From positions 1,489,123 to 1,553,122 of the forward strand of contig JAIZWL010000001.1 in the NCBI GenBank assembly GCA_021498125.1: a DNA stretch of 64,000 bases, in the 5' to 3' direction. Of this stretch, positions 8,385-16,783 are shown piece by piece (within the stretch, counting starts at the first letter, position 1; each line of letters starts with the position of its first letter). The notes below the pieces were generated by a model that saw only the letters and a list, made by a program, of their open reading frames with translations, did no database searches and was not told where the DNA came from. The translations under genes were made by a program, and so were the position numbers. The DNA comes from Candidatus Thorarchaeota archaeon. GTDB lineage: Archaea > Asgardarchaeota > Thorarchaeia > Thorarchaeales > Thorarchaeaceae.

Positions 8385-9521
8385 CTATTTCAAGAAAAGT
8401 TGAAGTGATTCGAGAACATACTGAATCTCTTCATCGGTGAGTTTGGGGAACATCGGCAATGATATGATCCTCTCATAAAATGCCTCTGTCTGTGGCAAGA
8501 ATTCGTCCTTATAGCCCGACGACCTATAATATGGATGCCAATAAATGGGAATATAGTGAACTTGGCAGAATATTCCTCTGTTTTTCAAGAAATTAAATAA
8601 TTCTAATCGCATTTTTGCATTTTCCACTTTGATCACATAGAGATGATATGCATGAAACTCGTAATTTCTCTCTTGAATAATCTCGACCTTGTCGCTGTAT
8701 TTTTCGAAAAAGTCATTGTATGTTCCTGCTATCTCTCGTCTCTTTTTGATGAATTGATCAATTCGTGATAGTTGCGACAGACCGAGGGCGGCCTGAATGT
8801 CAGTCAGCCGATAATTATAGCCGAGCTGATGCATCTCTTGATACCATGGTTCAGTATGTTGTGTTTGGAACTTTCTCTGATCCTTTGTGATTCCATGAGA
8901 TCTAAGACTTCGGAGAAGTTCATTCATCTCTTTGTCATTGGTAGTGATGACACCCCCTTCGCCTGTTGTGATATGTTTCACTGGATGTAGACTGAAGGCG
9001 GTAAGGTCTGAATAACGATTGTCCCCTATTTTCGAATCTCTATATTTTGCACCTATCGCATGACTTGCATCCTCAATGACAAATAGATCATTCTCATGAG
9101 CGATTTTAGAAATCTCGGTGCGTTCGACTGGCAATCCCATATAATGCACGGGAATGATACCTACGGTTCGCTCTGTAATATGTTGGGGAATCTGTTCGGG
9201 GTCAAGTAGACCGCGTTCAGTTATATCTGAAAATACAGGGGATCCTGAGTTATAGAGAACGCAATTTGATGTTGCCGCGAACGACATGGGTGTGGTTATC
9301 ACTTCAGTATTAGGGGCGACTCCCAGAGCTTTTGCAGCAAGATGAAGCGCTGCTGTTCCACTTGTGACCGCAATAGCATATTTCGCGCCGACATATTTGG
9401 CAAACTCTTTTTCAAAGGTGTCGATAAAAGGGCCAGTCGTCAGGAAGTCCGAATCCAAGACTTCCATAACTCGTTGTTTGTCCTCCTCGGAGATCCATTG
9501 TTTTCCATATGGAATTCTCAT
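8385..9521 (-). CDS. pseC: PLP-dependent 4-aminotransferase, PseC type
   Basis: A DegT/DnrJ/EryC1 aminotransferase of 378 residues, the usual length. It starts IPYGKQWISEEDKQRVME with DFLTTGPF, a signature of PseC, and has SGTAALHL for cofactor phosphate, EDASHAIGAKY, and the PLP lysine in SLHPVKHITTGEGG near residue 183. It should aminate the 4-keto sugar produced by PseB, with glutamate as probable donor. It lies 12 bases downstream of pseB on the same strand. Confidence 0.9.
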   Translation of the reverse strand: MRIPYGKQWISEEDKQRVMEVLDSDFLTTGPFIDTFEKEFAKYVGAKYAIAVTSGTAALHLAAKALGVAPNTEVITTPMSFAATSNCVLYNSGSPVFSDITERGLLDPEQIPQHITERTVGIIPVHYMGLPVERTEISKIAHENDLFVIEDASHAIGAKYRDSKIGDNRYSDLTAFSLHPVKHITTGEGGVITTNDKEMNELLRSLRSHGITKDQRKFQTQHTEPWYQEMHQLGYNYRLTDIQAALGLSQLSRIDQFIKKRREIAGTYNDFFEKYSDKVEIIQERNYEFHAYHLYVIKVENAKMRLELFNFLKNRGIFCQVHYIPIYWHPYYRSSGYKDEFLPQTEAFYERIISLPMFPKLTDEEIQYVLESLQLFLK

Positions 9522-9533
9522 TCTCCCACTTCC

Positions 9534-10571
9534 TTAGAGTAGGTTTAATTTTTCTAAATACTTTTTAAGATCTTCTTTTGAAAGCACGTGATCCTTTGAT
9601 GAGTATTCTTTTAGTTCCCCATTTGCCATGTGTTGGCCCTTTTGCATATAGATGGGTTGTTCAATTTCGTCTTGATATTTTCTTATGAGTGATGTAATCG
9701 CAAAAATATCTTTATATTTATATGTTAAAGGCATCTCATATTCATTGATGAGAAGCTCGTGAATCTTTTCACCGGGGCGTATCCCTATAATATCAATGGG
9801 ATTATCTGCATGAAGCAAGTCCTTTAGTACATCAATCAAGTCAATGATGCGTGTTGACGGAATGAATGGTACAATGACCTCGCCGCCTACACTATAGGCA
9901 AGTGCTTTCATGATCAAATCAACAGCCTGATCTGCTGATATGATAAACCGTGTCATGTCCGGATGGGTTAGCGGGATCGGTTCTCCTCTCTCGATTTTTT
10001 CCTTGAAAATTGGAATGATCGAGCCGGTGCTGGCAAGTACATTTCCATAACGTACACAGCTTAAGAGCGTCCTTGATTTTCCTTTACTATAATTGGTTTC
10101 TGTAAAGATGCGTTCTCCAAGAAGTTTGCATGCACCATACGAGTTCAATGGGGCGCATGCTTTGTCTGTAGAGATAAACAGGGCATGGCGCACATTATTG
10201 GCAACAGCGGCATTTGCCACATTCAAGGTTCCAATAATATTGGTCTTGATCGATTCGGCCACATTGTATTCAATCATGTCGATTCTTTTCAATGCGGCTG
10301 CATGAATTATTATGTCCACACCTTTTGTTGCGCGTTCCAACCGTGGATAGTCCCGCACATCGCCTATCAGATTTCGAATGTATGGGTTTTCACCAAATTC
10401 GACATTAAAATGAAAATGTTTGACTTCATCTCTACTGAAGACTCTGATGGACTGAGGGGAGTACCTTAGAAATCTTTTCACGAGGCTCTTCCCAAGGAAA
10501 CCAGTGCCCCCTGTAATCAGGATTACCCTATCATGCACGAGTTCAGCAATTTTTTTATCAAAATCAATCAA
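9534..10571 (-). CDS. pseB: UDP-GlcNAc 4,6-dehydratase, PseB type
   Basis: A short-chain dehydrogenase-fold enzyme that starts the pathway by dehydrating UDP-N-acetylglucosamine, with 5-epimerisation in the pseudaminic branch. The 345-residue protein has ILITGGTGFLGKSLVKRF for NAD(P), HAAALKRIDMIEYN, and STDKACAPLNSYGACKL, where Asp-Lys and the downstream Tyr form the PseB/FlaA1-type active site. RYGNVLASTGSIIPIF and THPDMTRFI follow as in the family. It is translated just before pseC, and the two form a compact unit downstream of the cytidylyltransferase gene. Confidence 0.9.
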   Translation of the reverse strand: MIDFDKKIAELVHDRVILITGGTGFLGKSLVKRFLRYSPQSIRVFSRDEVKHFHFNVEFGENPYIRNLIGDVRDYPRLERATKGVDIIIHAAALKRIDMIEYNVAESIKTNIIGTLNVANAAVANNVRHALFISTDKACAPLNSYGACKLLGERIFTETNYSKGKSRTLLSCVRYGNVLASTGSIIPIFKEKIERGEPIPLTHPDMTRFIISADQAVDLIMKALAYSVGGEVIVPFIPSTRIIDLIDVLKDLLHADNPIDIIGIRPGEKIHELLINEYEMPLTYKYKDIFAITSLIRKYQDEIEQPIYMQKGQHMANGELKEYSSKDHVLSKEDLKKYLEKLNLL

Positions 10572-10637
10572 AAGGTACTCACTCTCTGGTTATGTACTAT
10601 TCCACCAAACACAACAATGGCCGTAATTTGAACTTTG

Positions 10638-11411
10638 CTATGTCATTCTTGTGTCTACTTCTTTGAAATGCTTCTGTTTGACACCACTGTTGATTGTAGC
10701 AATTTCTGGATGGGCGTCTAAAAACTCTATTATTTTGCGATGATCCGCATTAATTAGGTCTTCTTTGAAATGATCATAGATGGCTAAAATTAGTCTGTAA
10801 TCAGTTTCAGTGTCAACGCATAGTCGATATCTTGGTCTGCAATCCGGAGGCTCCGGGAAGAGATACTCTGTGGTGAAATTCTCTTGATGCGTGTACAAAT
10901 ATGGCATCACATGTTCTCGTTCATATTTTTCGGTGGCCTCTGAAGCTGCTATTGCCAAGGACTCAAACTTAGCCACTTCGACATCAAATCCCCTCGGATA
11001 TGCACACTCCTTATTTTCTCCTATGGAAATAGTGAGATAATCCACGTCTCTTTCGAGAAATGATACAACCGCGTAATCGATGAGTTTCGGAGAGATGACC
11101 GGGCAGTCGCCAGTGACTCGCACAACAACATCCGCCTGCTGAGATTTTGCGGCCTCGAAGAATCTTGAGAGAACATCATCTTCTGACCCGCGAAATACCG
11201 CAAAACCAAGATCCCTCACATATTCTGCTAATGGGTCGTCTGACGGATTGGTGGATGTGGCTAAGATGACTTTATTGACTAGGTGAGCTTGACTCGCCCG
11301 TTTTAAGACGAGTTCAACGATCGACCAACTACCTATTTTTTTGAGAGATTTTTTTGGGAGGCGGGATGAGTTCATCCGTGCTTGGACAATGCACACAATA
11401 TTTTGAGTCAT
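10638..11411 (-). CDS. spsF: SpsF-type cytidylyltransferase
   Basis: A nucleotidyltransferase of about 257 residues with VCIVQARMNSSRLPKKSLK, the pyrophosphorylase signature, then FRGSEDDVLSRF and VRVTGDCPVISP with the metal-binding Asp. It belongs to the SpsF group that supplies CMP-nonulosonate in place of a classical PseF or NeuA, judging from neighbours rather than residues alone. It precedes pseB and pseC on the same strand and faces pseI across a 127-bp promoter region, so the two units are probably expressed together. Confidence 0.8.
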   Translation of the reverse strand: MTQNIVCIVQARMNSSRLPKKSLKKIGSWSIVELVLKRASQAHLVNKVILATSTNPSDDPLAEYVRDLGFAVFRGSEDDVLSRFFEAAKSQQADVVVRVTGDCPVISPKLIDYAVVSFLERDVDYLTISIGENKECAYPRGFDVEVAKFESLAIAASEATEKYEREHVMPYLYTHQENFTTEYLFPEPPDCRPRYRLCVDTETDYRLILAIYDHFKEDLINADHRKIIEFLDAHPEIATINSGVKQKHFKEVDTRMT

Positions 11412-11538
11412 TGTTTTTCAATAAATTTTGTATTTGCAAACGTTAATGAGTTTGTCTATCGAATAAATTGGCTTCATGCTATTCTGTTTCTCCAAGAATC
11501 TATATATGATGTTTATAGTTGGATTAGTTGGTGACTAA

Positions 11539-12588
11539 ATGAAGACTATACTGATTGATAATATTGCAGTTGGCGATAACCAACCCGTCTTCATTGTTGC
11601 TGAGATCTCTGCCAATCATTTACAAGATTATGATCTTGCTGTGAAGCTCATTGATGCCGCTGCAAAATCGGGAGCTAATGCAATCAAGTTGCAGACCTAT
11701 ACGCCCGATACTATCACACTCGATTCCGACAACGATTATTTCAAAATAAAACAGGGGACCATATGGGACGGGCGCACTCTCTATGATCTCTATAGCGAAG
11801 CATATACGCCTTGGGAATGGCAGCCAAAACTGAAGAAATATGCAGAGGAGCAGGGGCTTGTATGTTTTTCGTCACCTTTTGATTCTACTGCCGTAGATTT
11901 CCTAGAAAAAATAAATATCCCGGCCTATAAGATCGCTTCTTTTGAAATCACTGATATTCCTCTGATCGAGTATGTTGCTTCTAAAGGTAAACCTGTTATT
12001 ATCTCGACGGGGATTGCTACGACTGAAGATATTGAAGCGGCAGTCCAAGCATGTAGACGACAACACAACAACGACATAATTATTTTAAAATGCACCTCTG
12101 CCTATCCCACCCCACTACAGGAAGTAAATCTGCGAACTATGCCGGACATGAGGAGCCGCTATGATTGTCTTGTGGGCCTATCCGATCATACTAAAGGGGT
12201 TTCCGTTCCTATTGCATCAGTGGCACTTGGGGCATGTATGATTGAGAAGCATATAATCTTGGATCGAGATATGGGAGGGCCCGATGCAGCATTCTCATTG
12301 GAGCCTGATGAATTCAAATCCATGGTTACAAGTGTACGTGAGGTCGAGGAGGCTCTGGGTGTAGTTGATTATTCTTTGACCAGTAAGAAGAAGAAGAGCC
12401 GAGAGTTTGCGCGTTCGCTATTTATAGTGAAGGATATTGCTGCTGGTGAAAAATTAACTCCTGACAATGTTCGTTCGATTCGGCCCGGATACGGTCTTCC
12501 CCCAAAATTTCTGAAGGATGTGCTTGGGCGAACAGCGAAAAAAGAAATTAAACGAGGCACGCCTCTCACATGGGATCTGCTGGAATAG
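11539..12588 (+). CDS. pseI: Pseudaminic acid synthase, PseI/NeuB family with SAF domain
   Basis: It condenses the six-carbon amino sugar with phosphoenolpyruvate to give the nine-carbon sugar. The 349-residue protein has the NeuB barrel: FIVAEISANHLQDYDLA, IKLQTYTPDTITL, CFSSPFDSTAVDFLE, KIASFEITDIPLI, ILKCTSAYPTP and GLSDHTKG, with IEKHIILDRDMGGPDAAFS providing metal ligands. A C-terminal SAF (antifreeze-like) domain covers roughly residues 285-349 and ends RGTPLTWDLL. GGTGAC precedes the start. The YPTPLQEVNLRTM wording is closer to PseI than to sialic acid synthases. Confidence 0.9.
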   Translation: MKTILIDNIAVGDNQPVFIVAEISANHLQDYDLAVKLIDAAAKSGANAIKLQTYTPDTITLDSDNDYFKIKQGTIWDGRTLYDLYSEAYTPWEWQPKLKKYAEEQGLVCFSSPFDSTAVDFLEKINIPAYKIASFEITDIPLIEYVASKGKPVIISTGIATTEDIEAAVQACRRQHNNDIIILKCTSAYPTPLQEVNLRTMPDMRSRYDCLVGLSDHTKGVSVPIASVALGACMIEKHIILDRDMGGPDAAFSLEPDEFKSMVTSVREVEEALGVVDYSLTSKKKKSREFARSLFIVKDIAAGEKLTPDNVRSIRPGYGLPPKFLKDVLGRTAKKEIKRGTPLTWDLLE

Positions 12589-12651
12589 TTTTCTAGTTCC
12601 GCTTATCATCGCCGACATGTTTATTTTTAATTGCCTGAGTTACTTTCAATA

Positions 12652-13305
12652 ATGAACAACCCTCTCATTACTCGGCTAAAAGAAAGGATCTTACGTGAGA
12701 CCTCATTAGTTGCGAATCAGGACTGGCAACGGATTGTTAACACAGATGGGCCTCCAATTTACAATTATCGCAGGGATCATGTTGCAAGTGTTGTTGCAAC
12801 TGCCTGTTATCTGGCCAAAGAAGCAGGTGCGGACATGGATGTTGTATTAATTGCTGCTTGGTTGCATGATGTTGCCAAACCCGGTCTTGGTGGGCCTGAT
12901 GATCATGGCGTTGAGGGTGCAAAAATTGCCACACAGATTTTGACTGATGAAGGTATTGATTCAAAAATGATTGAGCGTGTCACATATGCGATCCGCTCCC
13001 ATGTTGGTCTTGTACGTGATACGCCTCTTGATACTGTCGAGGCTCAGGTATTATGGGAAGCTGACAAACTTGTAAAACTGGGGGTGATTGGGTTTATCCA
13101 TTATGTTATCAATGGGCTTCAGCTTAAACCCGGGATGGGACTGGTGGATCTTCATAGCAAGCTGGAAGAGTTTCTCCCGCTTGCAGAAAAAATTGCAGGA
13201 AGCATGATTACTCCGCCCGCCAAACGAATGGCAAAGGAGAGGCTTCAGGTTCTAAAAGATGTTGTTTTATCGTTGAAGCGGGAATTATATTTTGGTGGTG
13301 AATAG
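12652..13305 (+). CDS. HD-domain phosphohydrolase
   Basis: A metal-dependent phosphohydrolase of about 217 residues. The HD signature is visible as RRDHVASVV, AAWLHDVAKPG and a downstream AIRSHVGL, with a final LWEADKLVKLG Asp. The substrate cannot be read; this family includes nucleotidases and (p)ppGpp or cyclic nucleotide hydrolases. I chose ATG 12652 because an AT-rich TTTATTTTTAAT element lies about 25 bases upstream, fitting a leaderless transcript; TTG 12631 would add seven residues. The next gene begins at once, so they probably share a transcript. Confidence 0.8.
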   Translation: MNNPLITRLKERILRETSLVANQDWQRIVNTDGPPIYNYRRDHVASVVATACYLAKEAGADMDVVLIAAWLHDVAKPGLGGPDDHGVEGAKIATQILTDEGIDSKMIERVTYAIRSHVGLVRDTPLDTVEAQVLWEADKLVKLGVIGFIHYVINGLQLKPGMGLVDLHSKLEEFLPLAEKIAGSMITPPAKRMAKERLQVLKDVVLSLKRELYFGGE

Positions 13306-13307
13306 AT

Positions 13308-14120
13308 ATTACACGAGATATTCGCACAGTTGGAATTCTAGTAATTGGAAACGAGGTTCTTGATGGGATCATCTTGGATACAAATTCTAATTGGCTGGCA
13401 CAGCAACTTGTTGTCTTGGGACTGCAACTCGTGCGTGTGGCCGTTGTGCGTGATGATCCTGCCGAAATTGGGGCGGGCTTGGATTTTCTTACGGGAATGT
13501 GCGACTTGGTTCTAACATCAGGTGGTCTTGGTCCGACCCATGATGATATGACTCTTACAGCCATTGCAACAAAATACTCGTTAAATCTGATTGAAGACCC
13601 CACTGCCCTTGAAATAGTGCGCAGGCAATATTTGCACTTTTACGAACAAGGCGTCGTAGATTCTCCGGATATGTTCCCGGCAAGAAAAAAGATGGCCACG
13701 ATTCCTTATGGAGCTATTCCACTTGATAATCGCGTGGGGGGTGCTCCAGGCATACGTTTAGAGTTGGACGGTACGGTGATCATATGTTTACCCGGTGTGC
13801 CTTCCGAGCTCAAGCACATCTTCGAGCAGGAAGTTGTTCCATGGATACGATCAAATCTTGCTGGAACGTATTATGAAGAAGTAGTTGAGTTTAAGATCCA
13901 TGACGAGAGCGTTTTCGCTCCATTTATAGACGAGGTGATGAAGAAACACCCCGGTGTCTATATCAAGTCAATGCCCAAACGTTATGGGACGACCAATGTT
14001 CTCAGGGTCTGGGTCTCAGCACGAGGGGACGATTTTGAACAGTTGAAGAAGCTCGTCCAATCTGCAATCCACGATCTGGCTCATGTATCCGGGGTAGATG
14101 TAGTCGACCATCAATCCTGA
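13308..14120 (+). CDS. CinA-like molybdopterin-binding domain protein, probable ATT start
   Basis: A 270-residue protein of the MoaB/CinA N-terminal domain group. It shows TVGILVIGNEVLDGIILDTN at the start and TSGGLGPTHDDMTLTA near residue 68, the phosphate-binding loop, then PGVPSELK. Related CinA domains act on pyridine nucleotides or related compounds; the archaeal stand-alone version has no settled substrate. An in-frame TGA at 13299 and the absence of ATG, GTG or TTG before the conserved GNE motif leave ATT 13308 as the best start, six bases after GGTGGTGA; ATT 13320 or ATA 13302 are possible. The first canonical codon, TTG 13374, would remove the first strand. Confidence 0.75.
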   Translation: MTRDIRTVGILVIGNEVLDGIILDTNSNWLAQQLVVLGLQLVRVAVVRDDPAEIGAGLDFLTGMCDLVLTSGGLGPTHDDMTLTAIATKYSLNLIEDPTALEIVRRQYLHFYEQGVVDSPDMFPARKKMATIPYGAIPLDNRVGGAPGIRLELDGTVIICLPGVPSELKHIFEQEVVPWIRSNLAGTYYEEVVEFKIHDESVFAPFIDEVMKKHPGVYIKSMPKRYGTTNVLRVWVSARGDDFEQLKKLVQSAIHDLAHVSGVDVVDHQS

Positions 14121-14185
14121 TCAATGGTGGTCAGCATCTATCTCCGACAGATATATCCGTTGGTTTTCTCGTTCCATTTTCGAGT

Positions 14186-14965
14186 GTGAAATTGGTGCAG
14201 ATTGAACTGGTCATTGAACTTGGTGATCTTGTTGTTTTTACAATAGGCCTCTTCTACGTGCTCATGGTCTTGACAATTGGTGATTTACTTCGCCGAAAGA
14301 TGAACTATAGCCCCGACTTTACGAGAAAGGTGATTCACCTCTTTGCGGGCGGTGCGATCTGGACTGTTCCGTATTATCCTCATCCTTGGATGGCAACGGT
14401 ATTGGCGGCCACGTTTGTTGGATTTCTTTTGATTGCGGGTTCTGATCGCTTCAGTCACTATTTTGAGGCGATGGCACGACCCGAAGACTTGGAGCAGGGA
14501 AGTGTCCGAGGGCCATTCTGGTATGCGGTTTCATTAACAATTCTTACGGGCATCTTCACATTCAGCGGGTATGAACGGCTCTATTTCATCGGAGCGGCAG
14601 CAATCCACATCATGATGTTCGGTGATGGTTTCTCTGCACCCATTGGGATTTTGTACGGGAAAAATCACACACGCACGATTAATGGTTCAAAGAGGAGTTT
14701 CCATGGTTCTATGGCCCTATTTGTCTTTGGATTCATTGGGGCCTTTGCTGCATTCTGGTATTTTGGTGTGGTGCACTATGGAGCATTTCTGTCAGGTTCT
14801 ACTATGCTGTTGCCTCAAATGTTGGTCCTTGCCCTTATCGGAGCAGTATCTGCAACTCTGATCGAACTTGTGAGTCCAAAGGGCACGGACAATACCACAG
14901 TACCACTTCTGACTGCACTCATCATGTTCTTGGTGGGTATGTGGATGGGCGTTGTGATCATCTAG
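14186..14965 (+). CDS. Dolichol/phytol kinase family membrane protein
   Basis: An integral membrane protein of 259 residues with about seven hydrophobic segments, of the family that phosphorylates polyprenols with CTP (SEC59, VTE5, DGK1). The family-specific parts are SPDFTRKVIHLFAGG early, MMFGDGFSAPIGILYGK in the middle and KRSFHGSMALFVFGF, followed by a SPKGTDNTTVPL loop near the end. The lipid may be dolichol for N-glycan synthesis or phytol/geranylgeraniol from lipid salvage; the sequence does not decide. The GTG start is near TTTTCGAGTGT, a weak ribosome site. It converges with the rpoH gene, eight bases apart. Confidence 0.85.
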   Translation: MKLVQIELVIELGDLVVFTIGLFYVLMVLTIGDLLRRKMNYSPDFTRKVIHLFAGGAIWTVPYYPHPWMATVLAATFVGFLLIAGSDRFSHYFEAMARPEDLEQGSVRGPFWYAVSLTILTGIFTFSGYERLYFIGAAAIHIMMFGDGFSAPIGILYGKNHTRTINGSKRSFHGSMALFVFGFIGAFAAFWYFGVVHYGAFLSGSTMLLPQMLVLALIGAVSATLIELVSPKGTDNTTVPLLTALIMFLVGMWMGVVII

Positions 14966-14973
14966 ATGATTCA

Positions 14974-15531
14974 CTAGGAGCCTTCGACGACGAGCCTATA
15001 ATAGTAGGTCTTACCAGCGGTCCGGCTATCGCGCTCGATTCTGACGACTTGGCCGGGTTTGGCTCCGAGCACACGAGCAGCGGGATCACTTCTAAGAATC
15101 CGTGGGAGTTGTGTCTTGTCTATCCCGTAGTGATTGAGGACTATCTGAATCTCATCTTTAGTGGCAATCCTATGCTTGGGGACCAGTTCGTGATCGAAGA
15201 GGTCAAAAGACGAATAGTTACCCTGGATCAATTCGACATGGCTCTCTCGTGCCTGTTTCTTCGCAGCGGGCGTGAATCTGCTGCCTCCGATGAGCATACC
15301 CTCTGGAGCTTGAACTTCCTCCATATTCCGGGCAATGTCTTTTACTAAGGCCACTCCGACAACACGTGGCTCTTTGAAGATCCACACAACGGATTTTGTG
15401 ACGACATCATCTTTGACTCTCTCAGGGAATAGCACCCACCGTTCCTCATACTCGAACAGTTCGTCGGCCTTATAACCCCGGAGTCTCAAGAGCTGCCTAG
15501 TCTTGATAACTATGCTTGGTAGATCCACCAT
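14974..15531 (-). CDS. rpoH: RNA polymerase subunit RpoH with eukaryote-like N-terminal jaw domain (full-length RPB5)
   Basis: Residues about 112-185 are the universal RpoH/RPB5 C-terminal domain, with HELVPKHRIATKDEI, QLPRILRSDPAARVLGAK and GQVVRIERDSRTAGKTYYYR. Ordinary archaeal RpoH is only that domain, near 80 residues. Here about 110 residues precede it and run parallel to eukaryotic RPB5: KTRQLLRLRGY near the start, then IFKEPRVVGVALVKDIARNM, GMLIGGSRFTPAAKKQAR and a VELIQ strand leading into the shared domain. In RPB5 this part forms the lower jaw contacting downstream DNA. The gene stands alone rather than upstream of rpoB. Homology of the N-terminal part rests on my reading of the motifs. 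Confidence 0.9.
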   Translation of the reverse strand: MVDLPSIVIKTRQLLRLRGYKADELFEYEERWVLFPERVKDDVVTKSVVWIFKEPRVVGVALVKDIARNMEEVQAPEGMLIGGSRFTPAAKKQARESHVELIQGNYSSFDLFDHELVPKHRIATKDEIQIVLNHYGIDKTQLPRILRSDPAARVLGAKPGQVVRIERDSRTAGKTYYYRLVVEGS

Positions 15532-15556
15532 GTCAAAACACCTGTACAGCGCGAAT

Positions 15557-15585
15557 ATGTTCGCTCTTTAGTGAACATATAAAGA
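15557..15585 (-). promoter_or_regulatory. rpoH promoter with overlapping palindromic operator
   Basis: On the minus strand a TATA element, CTTTATATG, lies at about 15577-15585. Directly downstream, at 15557-15578, is an inverted repeat with arms ATGTTCGC and GTGAACAT (one mismatch) around TCTTTA. The palindrome covers the expected transcription start, 25-46 bases before the ATG, a position typical for repressor sites in archaea. The regulator is unknown. Confidence 0.6.
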
Positions 15586-15764
15586 TTGTCAAGTAGTAGT
15601 CCCCGAAAAATGTCAGTCGCATATGGTGATAGATAGAATCGGTGAGTAGTCGGACAGATCCGTAGCAAATTCTAGTGTCTACTTGATTGACACGATTGTG
15701 GACTGGAAAAAGAGGAGATCGATACATGCAACGTACAACATTACATGTATCTAGACTACCAATA

Positions 15765-16085
15765 TTAAATAAATAGATATAGGAAGATCGCAAAATCTGC
15801 AATTGCCATTACTATTATTGTTGTCAATGCAAGCTTGTAGAGATCAATGTCTTGTCTAAGGGTTCCACGTTTCACCAACACATACCCTAGAGCCATAAAC
15901 GCGAAAAATAGTATTAATACTACAATTCCATGGCCTGTCCAGTGGTGGCCTGTTATTGCTATAAAGACCCCTTTGAACTCCTCACTTGATTCTTTTCCAA
16001 TTGTTATGATCGTATTGGCTATCGATACAAGCATTAATGAAAATAGTGCAGAAATTTGTGTGGCTTTAGCCGTTTCATCGTCCAT
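15765..16085 (-). CDS. Small membrane protein, second gene of a two-gene operon
   Basis: A 106-residue protein with three predicted membrane helices and a KRGTLRQDIDLYK loop. No family recognised. It follows the 16089 gene by three bases on the same strand, so the two products probably form one membrane complex. A GHHWTGHG segment with three His precedes the second helix and could bind metal or haem, but this is only a possibility. Confidence 0.6.
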   Translation of the reverse strand: MDDETAKATQISALFSLMLVSIANTIITIGKESSEEFKGVFIAITGHHWTGHGIVVLILFFAFMALGYVLVKRGTLRQDIDLYKLALTTIIVMAIADFAIFLYLFI

Positions 16086-16088
16086 TAT

Positions 16089-16559
16089 CTACGCACCACC
16101 AAATCCGATTTTTAGTCCCGCAATGATAATTCCGCCCATGCCTTCTATGAGCATGACTCCAATTACTAACATTGCTGAAAGAAGGGCTATTGTCTTCCTG
16201 AAGTTTGGATCGTTCAATTGTTCATCAGTGACAAAATATCCAATGATTCCCAAAGCTATCGCAAACCAGAACCCGGAAATAAAAATATGTTCTTTCGTTT
16301 CCATTATGAGCGTGTGAGCCCATGCCACTTCTCCAGCCGTGATTATTGCTTTGTCCGCCCCATAGTATACTACGTACCACCAGCCAGCTATTACATAGGT
16401 CAGAGCACTAAAGACAATTAATCCGATACTGTACATTTTGAATCGCTTTGCAGAGCCACCCCACATACTCTCTCCGAACATCAGTACTGCGAATATCATG
16501 ACCAGTACCGCTGTAAATACATGGGTTGAACCTGCAAGGATTATCCATACACTTTGCAT
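16089..16559 (-). CDS. Membrane protein with conserved-looking His/Glu helix, first gene of operon
   Basis: A 156-residue protein with about five membrane helices. The middle region reads WAHTLIMETKEHIFISGFW, placing His and Glu residues at a helix edge. Function unknown; the look is that of a small redox or transport component, but no family motif can be named. GGATGTGATC, an excellent ribosome binding site, precedes ATG 16559, and a CTATATATG TATA-like box lies about 65 bases upstream, so this gene probably leads the operon. Confidence 0.6.
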   Translation of the reverse strand: MQSVWIILAGSTHVFTAVLVMIFAVLMFGESMWGGSAKRFKMYSIGLIVFSALTYVIAGWWYVVYYGADKAIITAGEVAWAHTLIMETKEHIFISGFWFAIALGIIGYFVTDEQLNDPNFRKTIALLSAMLVIGVMLIEGMGGIIIAGLKIGFGGA

Positions 16560-16783
16560 ATATGATCACATCCGAGTGTTACACTTCCACCGTTTATTGG
16601 ATAGTTTCAAAATGTAACTTATGACATATATAGGTTCGCTTAGGTCTCTTTTGTCGAGTCAGCAGTGTAGGTCTCGTTGGATTTTGTCATTGCCGAAGGT
16701 TATTATTTCGGTTTACACATAGTACGAAGATACAAATAGACTGATGCAGAGATATTTCACGACTAGATCCGAGGCGATAAGGG

